A stretch of 64,000 nucleotides of DNA from positions 13,762,100 through 13,826,099 of the forward strand of contig CANTUZ010000025.1 in assembly GCA_947846985.1 (NCBI GenBank), in the 5' to 3' direction. The position numbers and the translations under genes are program-made. Origin of the DNA: Fratercula arctica. Taxonomy: Eukaryota > Chordata > Aves > Charadriiformes > Alcidae. The notes under the pieces were generated by a model that did not search any database, was not told the DNA's origin, and saw nothing but the letters and a program-made list of their open reading frames with translations. Below, piece after piece: positions 22,438-34,356 of this stretch. Within the stretch, counting starts at the first letter, position 1. Each line of letters opens with the position of its first letter.

Positions 22438-23544
22438 ACCAGGGAACCAACCTGTGCCAGTATCAGTTGATCCCATACAAAAGAAGAAGTACACAAAGAA
22501 ATCAGTTCGCTTAGTAAGAGATGACGATGAACCAGGGCCATCACAAGGACAGGAGGAAGAGGCAGAACCAGAGAAAATTACCCGATCCCTATCCCTGAGT
22601 GAGCTGCGGGATATGCGAAAAGATTTTAGCCGACTTTCAGGCGAGCACATTGTCACCTGGCTGCTTCGGTGTTGGGATAACGGGGCCAGTAGCCTGGAAT
22701 TAGAGGGTAGGGAAGCCAGGCAGCTGGGATCCCTGTCTAGGGAAGGCGGCATTGACAAGGCAATTGGGAAGAAGACCCAAGCCCTCAGCCTCTGGAAACG
22801 ACTCCTGTCAGGCGTGAGGGAGAGGTACCCCTTCAGTGAAGATGTTGTATGTCACCCAAGCAAGTGGACCACCATGGAAAGAGGTATCCAGTACCTGAGA
22901 GAATTAGCCGTGCGGGAGATGATTTATTATGACTTGGACAATGCAGACTTACCCACGGACCCTGATGAGGTGCAATGCACAAGGCCCATGTGGCGGAAGT
23001 TTGTACGGAGTGCACCATCGTCATATGCCAACTCACTGGCAGTAATGGAATGGAAGGGTGAAGAAGGACAAGGGTGGATGAGGTGGCTGGCCGGCTCCAG
23101 CGATATGAAGAAAGTCTCTCTTCCCCCCTTGTCTCAGCTGTGGAGAAACTGTCCCGGAAGGTTCAGCAACTTGAAGAGAATACGTCCTACTCCCCATCTG
23201 TACGGGCCAGCATCTCAGCTATTAGGAGCAGGCATTTCCCCACTCAAGAGAGAGAGTACAAAGGGTACACACCACGAGGCACCCTGTGGTTCTACCTGCG
23301 AGACCATGGAGAGGACATGAGGAAGTGGGATGGACAACCTACTTGGATCCTGCGGACACGGGTACAGGAGTTGCAGGGAAGGACATCCACAAAAGGGGAT
23401 CCCTCCAGGAAAAGTGCCGACCCAGTTTCCTGTGGGCAGTTCCCCAGAGAGAGCAGAAGGCCTGATCTTGCTTCTGATCCTCTTGAAGGAACCTCCAAGT
23501 CATTTCTGCAAGAAGTGAGTACCGGATACCATGACCAGTATTAG
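22431..23544 (+). pseudogene. gag capsid-like and C-terminal part (provirus 1)
   Basis: Frame 22229-23320 encodes SLSLSELRDMRKDFSRLSGE, then HPSKWTTMERGIQYLREL, a capsid-like helical region also present in proviruses 2 and 3. The frame shifts near 23070-23320 and continues at 23074-23544 (GRLQRYEESL, predicted coiled coil AVEKLSRKVQQLEEN) to a TAG at 23542-23544. No CCHC zinc knuckle is visible. The last stop is in frame with the protease that follows. Confidence 0.65.
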
Positions 23545-23865
23545 AGGGGCCCTGCCTCCAGCCAGGTGGAGGAAAGGGACAACCGGGTTTATTGGACAGT
23601 GTGGATTCGATGGCCTGGCACATCAGACCCACAGGAGTATAAGGCTCTAGTGGACACAGGAGCACAGTGCACCCTAATACCATCAAGCTATAGAGGGGTA
23701 GAACCCATTTGTATTTCTGGGGTGACAGGGGGATCCCAAGAGTTGACTGTACTGGAGGCTGAAGTGAGCCTAACTGGGAATGAGTGGCAAAAGCATCCCA
23801 TTGTGACTGGCCCAGGGGCTCCATGCATCCTTGGTATAGATTACCTCAGGAGAAGGGTATTTTAA
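23545..23865 (+). CDS. retroviral aspartic protease (provirus 1)
   Basis: The frame is open from just after the gag TAG. It has the catalytic L-V-D-T-G-A-Q-C-T-L-I-P motif (about 23650-23685) and the downstream I-L-G-I-D-Y-L box (about 23828-23850), the two conserved regions of retropepsins, which cut Gag and Pol during maturation. A frame change follows at about 23860; provirus 2 reads through this point. It is in the gag frame, which suggests expression by stop-codon readthrough. Confidence 0.78.
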   Translation, partial: RGPASSQVEERDNRVYWTVWIRWPGTSDPQEYKALVDTGAQCTLIPSSYRGVEPICISGVTGGSQELTVLEAEVSLTGNEWQKHPIVTGPGAPCILGIDYLRRRVF

Positions 23866-25241
23866 GGACCCAAAGGGGTATCGGTGGGCCTTTGGCATAG
23901 CTGCCTTGGAGACGGAGGAAGTTAAACAGTTGTCTACCTTGCCTGGTCTCTCGGAGGACTCTTCTGTTGTGGGGTTTGTTGAGGGTCGAAGAACAGCAGG
24001 TGCCGATTGCTACCACAACGGTGCATCGGCGGCAATATCGCACTAACTGAGTCTCTCTGATTCCCATCCATAAGCTGATTCGTCAACTAGAGGTTCAAGG
24101 AGTGATCAGCAAGACTCGCTCGCCTTTTAACAGTCCCATATGGCCGGTGCGAAAATCCAATGGAGAGTGGAGGCTAACTGTAGACTATCGTGGCCTGAAT
24201 GAAGTCACGCCACCGCTGAGCGCTGCTGTGCCGGACATGCGAGAACTGCAGTATGAACTGGAGTCCAAGGCAGCCAAGTGGTATGCCACGATTGATATAG
24301 CGAATGCATTCTTCTCAATCCCTTTGGCAGCAGAGTGCAGGCCACAGTTTGCTTTCACTTGGAGGGGCATCCAGTACACCTGGAATCGACTGCCCCAGGG
24401 GTGGAAACACAGCCCCACCATTTGCCATGGACTGATCCAGACTGCACTGGAACAGGGTGAAGCTCCAGAACATCTGCAGTACATTGATGACATCATTGTA
24501 TGGGGAGACACAGCCGAAGAAGTTTTTGAGAAAGGGGATAAAATAGTCCGAATCCTTCTGGAAGCTGGTTTTGCCATAAAATGAAGTAAGGTCAAGGGAC
24601 CTGCACAGGAGATCCAGTTCTTAGGAATAAAATGGCAAGATGGGCGCCGCCAGATCCCAATGCATGTGATCAACAAAATAGCAGCTGTGTCTCCACCAAC
24701 TAGCAAAAAGGAAACACAAGCTTTCTTAGGCATTGTGGGTTTTTGGAGAATGCATATCCCAGATTACAGTCTGATTGTAAGCCCTCTGTATCAAGTAACC
24801 CGGAAGAAGAGCGATTTTAAATGGGGTCCTGAGCAACGACAAGCTTTTGAACAAATCAAACAGGAAATAGTCCATGCAGTGGCCCTGGGGCCAGTCCGGG
24901 CAGGACAAGATGTTAAAAACGTGCTCTACACCGCAGCCGGGGAGAATGGCCCTACCTGGAGCCTCTGGCAGAAAGCACCAGGGGAGACCCGAGGTCGACC
25001 CCTAGGGTTTTGGAGTCGGGGATACAGAGGATCCGAAGCCTGCTACACTCCAACAGAAAAGGAGATATTGGCAGCATATGAAGGGGTTCGAGCTGCTTCG
25101 GAGGTGGTCGGTACAGAAGCGCAGCTCCTCTTAGCACCTCGACTGCCGTTTCTGGGTTGGATGTTCAAAGAAAGGGTCCCCACCACGCATCATGCAACTG
25201 CTGCTACATGGAGTAAGTGGATTGCACTGATCACACAGTGA
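23866..25241 (+). pseudogene. pol: reverse transcriptase (provirus 1, broken)
   Basis: 24102-24584 carries RT fingers and palm: P-V-R-K-S-N-G-E-W-R-L-T-V-D-Y-R, the catalytic A motif Y-A-T-I-D-I-A-N-A-F-F, L-P-Q-G-W-K, and the C motif Y-I-D-D. TGA at 24582-24584 follows A-I-K. 24660-25241 carries thumb and connection (Q-A-F-L-G-I-V-G-F-W-R, P-L-Y-Q-V-T). The catalytic Asp residues are intact but frame breaks on both sides prevent a full enzyme. Confidence 0.85.
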
Positions 25242-25247
25242 ACTTGA

Positions 25248-25860
25248 ATGGGAAACCCCAGTCACCCAGGAATTCTGGAAGTGATCATGGACTGGCCAGA
25301 AGGCAAGGATTTTGGAATGTCACCAGAGGAGGAGGTGACGCGTGCGGAAGAGGCCCCACCATATAATAAACTGCCAGAAAATGAGAAGCAATATGCCCTG
25401 TTCACTGATGGGTCCTGCCGTATTGTGGGAAAGCATCGCAAGTGGAAGGCTGCTGTGTGGAGTCCTACACGACAAGTTGCAGAAGCCAGTGAAGGACAAG
25501 GTGAATCGAGCCTAGTGTGCAGAGGTGAAAGCCATTCAGCTGGCTTTGGACATTGCCGAGCGAGAAAAATGGCCAGTACTTTATCTCTACACTGACTCAT
25601 GGATGGTGGCAAATGCTCTGTGGGGGTGGTTACAGCAGTGGAAGCAGGGCAACTGGCAGCGCAGAGGCAAACCCATCTGGGCTGCTGACCTGTGGCAAGA
25701 TATTGCTGCCCTGGATAGAGAATCTGGTTGTGAAAGTACGCCACGTAGATGCCCACGTACCCAAGAATCGGGCCACGGAGGAACATCAGAACAACCAGCA
25801 GGTGGATCGGGCTGCCAGGATTGAAGTGGCTCAAGTGGATCTGGATTGGCAACATAAGGG
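25248..25860 (+). pseudogene. pol: RNase H (provirus 1, broken)
   Basis: Starts after a TGA at 25239-25241. It has the first catalytic Asp in L-F-T-D-G-S, the Glu region before K-A-I-Q-L-A-L-D-I-A, the second Asp in Y-T-D-S-W-M-V-A-N, and the last in H-V-D-A-H-V. The frame changes at about 25515 and 25700. RNase H removes the RNA strand from the RNA/DNA hybrid. The YTDSW signature is ERV-L-like by recall. Confidence 0.82.
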
Positions 25861-26215
25861 TGAACTATTCATAGCTCGGTGGGCCCATGACACCTCAGGC
25901 CATCAAGGAAGAGATGCTGACATATAGACTGGGCTCGTGACCGAGGGGTGGACTTGACCATGGACACTATTGCACAGGTCATCCATGAATGTGAGACATG
26001 CGCTGCAATCAAGCAAGCCAAGCAGTTTGAAGCCTCTTTGGTATGGAGGGACGATGGTTGAAATATAAATATGGGGAGGCCTGGCAGATTGATTACATCA
26101 CACTGCCACGAACCCTGTCAAGGCAAGCGCTATGTGCTCACCATGGTGGAAGCAACCCTGATGGCTGGAAACATACCCTGTGCCCCATGCTACTGCCCGG
26201 AATACTATCCTGAAG
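25861..26215 (+). pseudogene. pol: integrase N-terminus and start of core (provirus 1)
   Basis: Contains the HHCC zinc-binding pattern (H-D-T-S-G-H, then C-E-T-C) and the start of the core (Y-V-L-T-M-V-E-A-T) across frame breaks. It ends at about 26215, before the second and third catalytic residues; compare the full core at 61488-62051. Confidence 0.72.
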
Positions 26216-26866
26216 TCTCATTATAAGCAGTGTAGTCAATACAATTGATTCTCCTTACCCTTGAGTAGGCACCTTGTAGCTAGTCAGGTTAATTGTTTTA
26301 GACTTCATTGGCCCACGGATGACATGTCCATTAACTACAATAGGAGCTGAGACATCGAGCGGAAGTTTGCACACCTGATTTCAGGTGCCTGCTTGTAGGT
26401 GTCTTAATCTTCAAATACTATCTTGTATTCCTGATGGCAATGCAAGTACAGGCTCTTGTCTTTCCGAATACATTCTGGATATATCCTGATGAGATTGCTA
26501 CATATGTCTGCTTTTTGAAATTCTTTGCTGTTTAGAAGTTTTTAAACTACAGAAGTTGATAACAAACTCAGCTAGGTTTGTAGAGAGGTGGTAAGAAGGT
26601 CCTCTCTTTACATTTCTGATACTTTTTCTTTCCTTTCTATAATAAAAAATATTCTTTCGGGATGAACAGTGAGATAAAAGACTATATATACTCCACAAAT
26701 TCAGCTGTACCTGTTCATACTGTAGTAGAAAGCAAGTATCTTTTACTGGAAGTTTGTATGGGGCACTACACACACTTCTCTTTATTGCTTTCCAGATGTC
26801 CAGTGTTTGGAGTCTTCTTCAGGCTTTTTCTAAAGACTTTATTTTATGTAGAAAGTTGGCTAATAC
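26216..26866. other. unique DNA left of the gap
   Basis: 650 bp without a recognised element. It ends at the assembly gap and shows no similarity to the ERV that starts on the other side. Confidence 0.45.
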
Positions 26867-26966
26867 NNNNNNNNNNNNNNNNNNNNNNNNNNNNNNNNNN
26901 NNNNNNNNNNNNNNNNNNNNNNNNNNNNNNNNNNNNNNNNNNNNNNNNNNNNNNNNNNNNNNNNNN
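26867..26966. other. assembly gap, 100 N
   Basis: Exactly 100 N, the usual placeholder for a gap of unknown size. Sequence to the right begins in the middle of an LTR, so at least about 415 bp of that LTR are missing. Confidence 0.99.
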
Positions 26967-27718
26967 TCTGAATTTTTTGTAAACTATACCTTTAATTGTG
27001 AAGCGAGAGAATTTTACACCAATCATAATTAAAAGTATTTATGACTAAAGTCACTCAAACTCACCTTGAAGATAACAAATAGTATAAAAATAGCCTGAGA
27101 GAGGGGGATACTCAGGGAAGACACCATCACAAAGAATTTCTCACTGACTTCCGGGATCAGTCGAACGGGGCCCTGAGCCTTCTTCCCCCCCACAGGGACG
27201 CCTTTGGGTAAGACTTTAGATCTACACTGAGTGCTTCTCTCAGGAAACTTAGAAATTTCTCTAGAGAATCTCTTTCCTACATTTATAGCCAGGCTGTACG
27301 TTTATAAACTTTGTCGCGCGTTTTCGATATATGTAATAATACTTTTATTTGCACGTTGCTTTGCAGACAGTGTATTTATCACCGGCAAATCCTAAGAACC
27401 TATCTATCTGTTGTTTAAATAAACTGCACTGTTTAAGTAGCTAGTCGTTTCGGTTTCTCACTCTGAACGCGACCAAAGACTCGAGCAGTGGCCGTGCTAG
27501 TTCATGAGCACGACTAGACTGAAGGTGCAGTCCACTATTAGTGTATCCAAATCGTAATAGTTTAATACATATTAAACGAGATTGGACTGATAGTGCTGAA
27601 TTGGGCATCACTCAGAATTTAAACCCAGCCGCCACCTAGCCTCCCACTCGGTGAGGAGTGTTAGAACGCAAGGGGGTTTATCTTCTGCCAAAACTGCTTT
27701 GCCCCTTTCCACGCAACA
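26967..27718 (+). repeat. 5' LTR of pol-less ERV, left copy (partial)
   Basis: The last ~750 bp of a 1167-bp LTR, ending TTCCACGCAACA before the primer site. The 5' part is lost in the gap. It has several small indels relative to the other three copies of this LTR, which agree closely with each other. Confidence 0.9.
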
Positions 27719-27723
27719 GAATC

Positions 27724-27742
27724 TGGCGTAGTCGGCAGGATT
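27724..27742 (+). other. primer binding site, tRNA-Ser type (left copy)
   Basis: TGGCGTAGTCGGCAGGATT, 5 nt after the LTR. It is complementary over 19 nt to the 3' end of vertebrate tRNA-Ser (AATCCTGCCGACTACG plus CCA) as I recall it. Confidence 0.8.
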
Positions 27743-27745
27743 GCC

Positions 27746-29183
27746 ATGGATAAACTGCTGCAAAAATAGGACTTGTGCCCCTTCCCAGGCTGGGAAGGAG
27801 TGGGCCCAAAATTTTTGGAAGGATGAAGAGAAAGTGGTGGAACGTATTGAAGAGTGTCGAGCTTCACTAAAGCTTAGAACGGGGAAAGGCAAGGGTGTGA
27901 TTTGTGCGGTGTTAGGCGCCTGTTTATCTTGTGCACAACAAGAAGCTAGGGAAACCCCTGCTCCTATCTGATCTCAGCCGTAGAATATGCAACACTGAAA
28001 TCGGAGAATGAGGTGCTTGAAGTCATCATTAGCTTTTCAGAAGGAGACAGGAGAAAAATTAAGAACTCAAGTTGATAAGCTTGTGAGTGAGAATGAATGT
28101 TTAGGAAACTGAAATGCTCAACTTGGGAGTGAAAATCTCCAACTTAAAATGTTATTGGAAAGAGTGACTGGGCTCTTAGATAAAATGCAGCCCTCGACCA
28201 GGTCCAACAAATTCGTAAGTTAATGTGTTATCCAATTCCGGAACCCAGACCGGAGGTTTTTGGTCTAATAGTGAGGATGAGGAAGAAGATGAGGAGGAAA
28301 GGAGTTTTGCTTTGAAATCCCAAGTCTTTCCTTTACGTCCTCTGATTAAAACTGAAACTGCAGTTGATGATGATGATGAAGTCCGCACCACTGTGCGTAC
28401 TGTTCCGTGGACACCAACCGACGTTAGCGAAAATAAGGGAGAAATATTCGAGGCGTCCAGAAGAATCAGCTGTTGAGTATGTGTGGCGAGTTTCTTCTGA
28501 AGGGGGAGACAGAATTATGTTGAGCGAGGAGGAAGCAGGAGACTCTTGGGGACCAGGAGTGTTTTTAACTACTATGCCCGGGGACCATGATTACTCCCTA
28601 ACTGCTCGAGCAGTCTATTGGGCCGGTGGTATGGATCCGCGAGAGAGGGGGGAGCCGTTAGGGATTAGAGCTACAGGCTACTCTGATCTGTTTGCGGCTG
28701 TGCGGAAAGCAGCTTGTCTGCAAGCCATGTATAACAGAGAGGAATTTCGGAAATCCCCAATGTCAGCCCCTGTTGACCCTGATAGATTAGCCCCTCTCAT
28801 CCGTGGTCTTCCCGATTGCCTGAAACCATTCGTTGTCCACACTCAAGATCGCATACGAGATTGCTCGGAGTGCTCATAGGCGGAGTCGTCGTAACTACAT
28901 GCCCACCTGGAACGAATATGTACAGGAAATAGATCAATATGGGCGCCGAATGGGCTGGGCCAATCTAACTAGTGAAAAATCCTCCGAACACCCCCGGAAA
29001 GTTCGCCAAGTCCGAACTCACACTCAAAACCCTAAATCGGAGGGAAGGTTTAAGCCTGACAAGGACCGAAATGAGTTGTGGCGTAAAGCCCTACAATTAG
29101 GTATGCCCCGACAATTCTTGCATGGTGTCCCTACAGGAGATCTCCGTATGCTAGTCCAATCTCTAACCCTGTCGGTCAAATAA
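27746..29183 (+). pseudogene. gag of pol-less ERV, left copy (frameshifted)
   Basis: Same gene as 52434-53870 on the right arm, but with about seven single-base indels (for example near 27772, 27966, 28020, 28197, 28236, 28421 and 28862), which split it into short frames. The shared nonsense codons (TAG at codon 8 and TGA before the N-A-Q-L-G segment) are also present. Because the indels are absent from the right copy, they are more likely sequencing errors than real mutations. Confidence 0.85.
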
Positions 29184-29228
29184 GACCGAGCAGATTTTCT
29201 TTTCCTTTGTGTCTTACAGGAACCTTAG

Positions 29229-29354
29229 ATGAACCGTACGTGGACAGACGGACTGGCTTACGCTAACCTTGAGTGTCTCCAAGGAATCCTGACATTGATC
29301 TTGGCAGTAATACTATTCTTATTATGTATGGCTATCTGCAGACCTAGATTCTAA
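29229..29354 (+). CDS. small membrane-protein ORF, 41 codons (left copy)
   Basis: Identical to 52263-52388 on the right arm: an ATG 9 nt after a splice acceptor, one hydrophobic segment, and a TAA two bases before the env ATG at 29356. See the right-arm entry for detail. Confidence 0.5.
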   Translation: MNRTWTDGLAYANLECLQGILTLILAVILFLLCMAICRPRF

Positions 29355-29355
29355 A

Positions 29356-31886
29356 ATGACAAATAGGCAGATGCAACTGATGCTATTCAGTTTTACCTTT
29401 TTATTCCCTGTTGTTTGTAGTCAAAGAGACCCAGAGTGGCCATGGTCTCAAGCTTTTGTTAAACACAATGCGATGGCAGGTACAAGAAAGGGAGAACTGA
29501 GTTTGGCCACTGTAGTTTTACAGGAAAATGAGGTGTTACATGGAGTGGACCTGGAATAGTTGGTACCAGCCCTGAAAGGTAAGGCAGGGGTGGAAATCCG
29601 AGTAGGGTGTAGAATGATCAACGGCTCAAACCATGAGAAGGCCACGAGAATAGAGATATTTCGCCCTAAGAACCCACGCTCAATGACAACAAAGCACTGT
29701 GTCACCGACGAGTGGATTGCTGGTATAATTTTACTCTTGTGGAACCCACTCTTGTAACTTGTCGTTGGCAACAGAATGAAATAGCGCTGTTATTTGAATT
29801 CAAGATAGACGTAGTACCTGAGCTTTGGCATAGTGCATTGTCACGGTACACTGCAAGCACTGGAACACCAGAAAACAAAAGGGGTTTAAATCTCTCCACT
29901 CTGGTTATACAAGGAAGTGAAGTATATTCCAGAGAGAAATGGAGATGGAATGAATCACTTCGAATGGCAAAAATCGAGGCCGCCCTTGGAAAAAGAATAC
30001 AAATTGGTTGTCGATTATCAATGGGTCTACCCACCACAGGCCAACTATAATTAAAACCATCCATGTAGACTCTACCAAACCGAACAAATACAACACTGAT
30101 TGTTACAAAATTACGGAGCCAAATTCAGATTGCTGGCACAATTTCACTTTTATCAAACCTGTAGTAGTGTATTGTATTTGGGGTTACAAGGGCACAGAAT
30201 TGTTATTTGAATTTATGATTGACTCTAACACATCTGAACCTGCTGAAATGAATCCAGAACCTACACCCCCACACACTCTCAAAGCTGTACCTACTCAGCC
30301 CTCCATTAGTCTAACTCCTTACACCTTCAACATTGGCCCCTATGTTATTAAACACACAGGTCAACAACGGATATTGTTCAATCCAACGTATTCCCTCAAA
30401 CGAGTAGAACTGTCAATGCAGATTAATATCTCTGCGATCAAACCCACCTGCTCACCATTCCTGAGTACATCTTATGCAGGATGGTCAGCATGGTTACACA
30501 GACGAACTCTTGCCACTTCACAACGGCTGAAGAGAGATGTGACTGGTATCTTAGGAACAGGACTGGGAGTCCTAATAGTATAGATGCTGAGATACTTGCC
30601 AACAAACTAGTCACAGTCACTAGTGATCTAGACAAATTAAGACATCCCCTACAGTCCTCTCTATCAGCACTGGGAAACCACCAATGGCTTTTGTCGAATA
30701 TATTGCCTCAGTGGGAAGAAATGGGTGAAAAAGACCATCAGCTGATCACAGATGCACTTGGTACAACCCAAACAATGTTTCCTTGGCTCTTAGTTGTATC
30801 CAAGCCCAATTGTGGATGCAATCTATGACAGCCGCAATCATAAGGGAAGGTGAAGAAGGCACCTTGCCCACCGAAATTCGAAAAGTAATATGGGATAACG
30901 CAATTGAATTTGAGAAAAAATTTCAGTCCTGGTGGTACCTAGTTAATTTCACCTATGATCCCATTGAGAGCAAGGCCACAGCTTTTGTCTTAACAATACG
31001 CAATGCTTTGGTATACACCATATACCCAATCATCGCACTGGGGTTGAATCACCATGGAGCCATACTCTATCCAATAGAGCATAGAGTGTGGGCACAACAA
31101 AATGAGAATAAACGGCAAACTGTTGAGGTTGACGCATGCGTTGCACGAGACCAACAAGGATTCATTTGTGAGAGTAATACTCTCAAAGCACAAGACATTT
31201 GTCTTGACACCAACCAAAATGTTTGTCATTTTGAGATACATCCCAATGAAACCCCAGAAACTGTGCTTGTATATATTGGGAAAGGGTGCGTTTGCATGAG
31301 GTCTCCCTGTAAGCTTGTATTCGTAGATGACATAGTAGTTGATATAAGTAATCACTCAAATCTTTGTGCTTGTAACTTTACTAACATTGTCGGATGTGAC
31401 TTCGATTATTCAGCTCCTGTTACGTCTTTTCAGTTGCTACATTCTAATTATACATTGATCCGAGATTTGTTGCCTATCCCTATCGGAATGAATCTCTCAT
31501 TGGTGAAGAAGCTGATACAACACGACGACTTGAAGTGACTGTTGAAAGAGGCCCAAGAAAATGGACAGAGAACTTTGATTACTGTCCATCATGATGTTGA
31601 AGAAATATACCAAGTAATGGAAAGAGTCAAGAAAGACGGAGGATATGAATGGTGGGACACTCTTTTTGGATGGTCGCCAACAGCTACAGGAATTTTTAAC
31701 AAGATGCTCCATCCTGTTGTTGTTGTACTAGTACTCACTGTATTGTGCTTTGCTTTGACAGTTGCTCTGTATGTTAAACTTTGGATTATGATGAAGAGCT
31801 TAACTCGCTTGATCACTCCACAAGATGTATTTGTACTTGATGACCCTCACCACAAGAGCACATGTGATATTCCCAATCAGTTTTGA
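29356..31886 (+). pseudogene. env of pol-less ERV, left copy (frameshifted)
   Basis: Same gene as 49727-52261 on the right arm. Several single-base indels break the frame (near 29540, 29565, 29715, 30013, 30577 and 30770), giving fragments 29356-29559, 29712-30050, 30008-30583, 30783-31538. The in-frame TGA after H-D-D-L-K at about 31536 is shared with the right copy; the membrane-anchor part follows at 31542-31886. Confidence 0.88.
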
Positions 31887-31927
31887 ACATCGTGGAGCTT
31901 GAGTGACTGTAGTCACGGGGTGGATTA

Positions 31928-33094
31928 TGTGGAATAATTACTAAATTGGCTAAAAAATACAAAAGTACAACATTGTTCACACATTAAGGAAAAGTATAAA
32001 ATCAAGAGGCCTCTGAGGTAGAAAACAGCTGCAGCTGGCATGAAGAATGCAACATCCGCGGTTCCCTGATAAGGAGCTTGTGAAGCTACATGAGGTACGG
32101 AGCGGGATGCAATTATTCTGCGGCTTTACCTTATGATGTATAGCAGATACAGGGATGGGACGATACCATGAAATAGATAAGCTGCCAATTAGCTGCCTGC
32201 TCGATACTCGGAGCCAACATTTTGTCAAATTTTGATGAAATGCTGTCCTTTGTGCAAACTTTGCTCATTATAATGTCATTATAATACCAAAACACACCTC
32301 CATCCCAAAGGCTACCCGCCTCCAAGGTGCGACCACTCCTTCTTGAGTCTGCGCTCTGAATTTTTTGTAAACTATACCTTTAATTGTGAAGCGAGAGAAT
32401 TTTACACCAATCATAATTAAAGTATTTATGACTAAAGTCACTCAAACTCCACCTTGAAGATAACAAATAGTATAAAAATAGCCTGAGAGAGGGGGATACT
32501 CAGGGAAGACACCATCACAAAGAATTTCATCACTGACTTCCGGGATCAGTCGACGGGCTGAGCCTTTCTTCCCCCCCACAGGGACGCCTTTGGGTAAGAC
32601 TTAGATTACACTGAGTGCTTTCTCAGGAAACTTAGAAATTTCTCTAGAGAATCTCTTTCCTACATTTATAGCCAGGCTGTATCGTTTATAACTTTGTCGC
32701 GCGTTTGATATATGTAATAATACTTTTATTTGCACGTGCTTTGCAGACAGTGTATTTATCACCGGCAATCCTAAGAACCTATCTATCTGTTGTTTAAATA
32801 AACTGCACTGTTTAAGTAGCTAGTCATTTCGGTTTCTCACTGAACGCGACCAAAGACTCGAGAGTGGCCGTGCTAGTTCATGAGCACGACTAGACTGAAG
32901 GTGCAGTCCACTATTAGTGTATCCAAATCGTAATAGTTTAATACATATTAAATGCGATTGGACTGATAGTGCTGAATTGGGCATCACTCAGAATTTAAAC
33001 CCAGCCGCACCTAGCCTCCCACCTCAGTGAGGAGTGTTAGAACACAAGGGGGTTTATCTTCTGCCAAAACTGCTTTGCCCCTTTCCACGCAACA
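31928..33094 (+). repeat. 3' LTR of pol-less ERV, left copy (1167 bp)
   Basis: Starts TGTGGAATAATTAC after a purine-rich CACGGGGTGG tract and ends CACGCAACA. TATAAAA lies at 32471-32477 and AATAAA at 32797-32802, defining U3, R and U5. It is near-identical to 48519-49685 (reverse complement). Confidence 0.92.
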
Positions 33095-33366
33095 CCTTCT
33101 TGGCCACCTGGGCACACTGCTGGCTCATGTTAAGCTGGCTGTCCACCAGCACCCCCAGGTCCTTTTCTGCCGGGCAGCTTTCTAGCCACTCTTCCCCAAG
33201 CCTGTAGCACTGCTTGGGGTTGTTGTGACCGAAATGCAGGACCCGGCACTTGGCCTTATTAAACCTCATACAATTGGCCTTGGCCCATCGATCCAGCCTG
33301 TCCAGGTCCCTCTGTAGAGCCTTCCTACCCTCAAGCAGATCAACACTCCCACCTAGTTTGGTGTTT
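33095..33366 (-). mobile_element. CR1-B fragment, left copy
   Basis: CR1 RT C-terminal coding region on the minus strand ([15 protein letters not shown]). It is cut on one side by the ERV LTR and on the other by the hairpin junction with CR1-A at 33369-33396. Mirror of 48247-48518. Confidence 0.88.
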
Positions 33367-33368
33367 GG

Positions 33369-33396
33369 GCCTATAAACTAAACCTAGTTTATAGGC
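33369..33396. repeat. 12-bp perfect inverted repeat at CR1/CR1 junction (left copy)
   Basis: GCCTATAAACTA, four bases, then its exact reverse complement TAGTTTATAGGC. It sits exactly where CR1-B joins CR1-A. Mirror of 48217-48244. Confidence 0.85.
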
Positions 33397-34356
33397 CCCC
33401 TTCAGGTACTGGAAGGCCGCTATAAGGTCTCCCTGGAGCCTCCTCTTCTCCAGGCTGAACAACCCCAACTCTCTCAGTCTGTCTTCATAGGAGAGGTGCT
33501 CCAGCCCTCGGATCATCTTCGTGGCCCTCCTCTGGACCCACTCCAACAGGTCCATGTCCTTCTTGTGCTGAGGACTCCAGAGCTGGACACAGTACTCCAG
33601 GTGGGGTCTCACGAGAGCAGAGTAGAGGGGCAGAATCACCTCTCTGGATCTGCTGGCCACGGTTCTTTTGATGCAGCCCAGGATGCGATTGGCCTTCTGG
33701 GCTGCAAGCACACATTGTTGGCTCATGTCCAGCTTTTTCATCCACGAGTACCCCCAAGTCCTTTTCTGCAGGGCTGCTCTCTATCACATCATCCCCTATC
33801 CTGTATTGATAACGAGGGTTGTCCCGACCCAAGTGCAGGACCCTGCACTTGGCCTTGTTGAACTTCATAAGGTTTACTCGGGCCCACCTCTCTAGCTCAT
33901 CCAGGTCCCTCTGGATGACATTCCATCCCTCTGGATGACATTCCGTCCCTCTGGCACATCGACTGCACCACTCAGCTTAGTGTTGTCGGCAAACTTGCTG
34001 AGGGTGCACTTGATCCCACTGTCTATGTCATTGATGGAGATGTTGAACAGCACCGGTCCCAGTACGGATCCCTGAGGGACACCACTCGTGAGCCCTCTCC
34101 ATCTGGACATCGAGCCATTGACCACCACCCTCTGGATGCAACCATCCAGCCAGTTCCTTATCCACCAAACAGTCCACCCATCAAATCCATCTCTCTCCAA
34201 CTTAGAGAGAAGGATGTTGTGGGGGACCGTGTCAAAGGCCTTGCAGAAGTCCAGATAGATGATATCCATAGCTCTCCCCTTGTCCGCTGATGCAGTCACT
34301 CCATTGTAGAAAGCCACTAGGTTGGTCAGGCAGGACTTGCTCCTGGTGAAGCCATG
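33397..34356 (-). mobile_element. CR1-A fragment inside left arm
   Basis: Minus-strand CR1 RT region, mirror of 47258-48216. It includes a short tandem duplication of GGATGACATTCC at about 33912-33945, also present in the right arm. Sequence continues without a break into the CR1 at 34357-37012. Confidence 0.9.

Larger units (their letters stand above)
21197..26215 (+). mobile_element. ERV-L-like provirus 1, 3'-truncated
   Basis: Order on the plus strand: 5' LTR, tRNA-Lys type primer site, gag, protease, RT, RNase H, integrase (cut off inside the catalytic core). The RNase H and integrase wording (YTDSWMVAN, EAWQIDYIT) resembles the mammalian ERV-L (class III) pol as I recall it. No dUTPase domain is seen. 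No 3' LTR follows; unique sequence begins near 26215. Related copies lie at 37013-44410 and 60918-63105, and neither has an env where its 3' region is preserved, as expected for ERV-L. Confidence 0.85.
26967..34356 (+). repeat. inverted repeat, left arm (7.39 kb)
   Basis: Reverse complement of 47258-54637 (7.38 kb). Arm ends match the base after the gap on one side and a point inside CR1 RT sequence on the other. The CR1 part is almost perfectly identical. The ERV part of this arm differs from the right arm mainly by single-base indels, many in homopolymers (for example one G lost near 29715, one T near 30013, one A near 30577, one A near 30770). Confidence 0.95.

Noticed and set aside
23566..23865. 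Stand-alone cellular aspartic protease gene
   Set aside because: The DTGA motif, its position after gag and the repeated copy at 38701 show that it is retroviral.
32131..32325. Repeated small ORFs (64, 83 and 76 codons) seen in every copy of the ERV LTR
   Set aside because: They lie in U3 of the LTR and repeat only because the LTR repeats; no motif, and the frame is antisense to the element in most cases.
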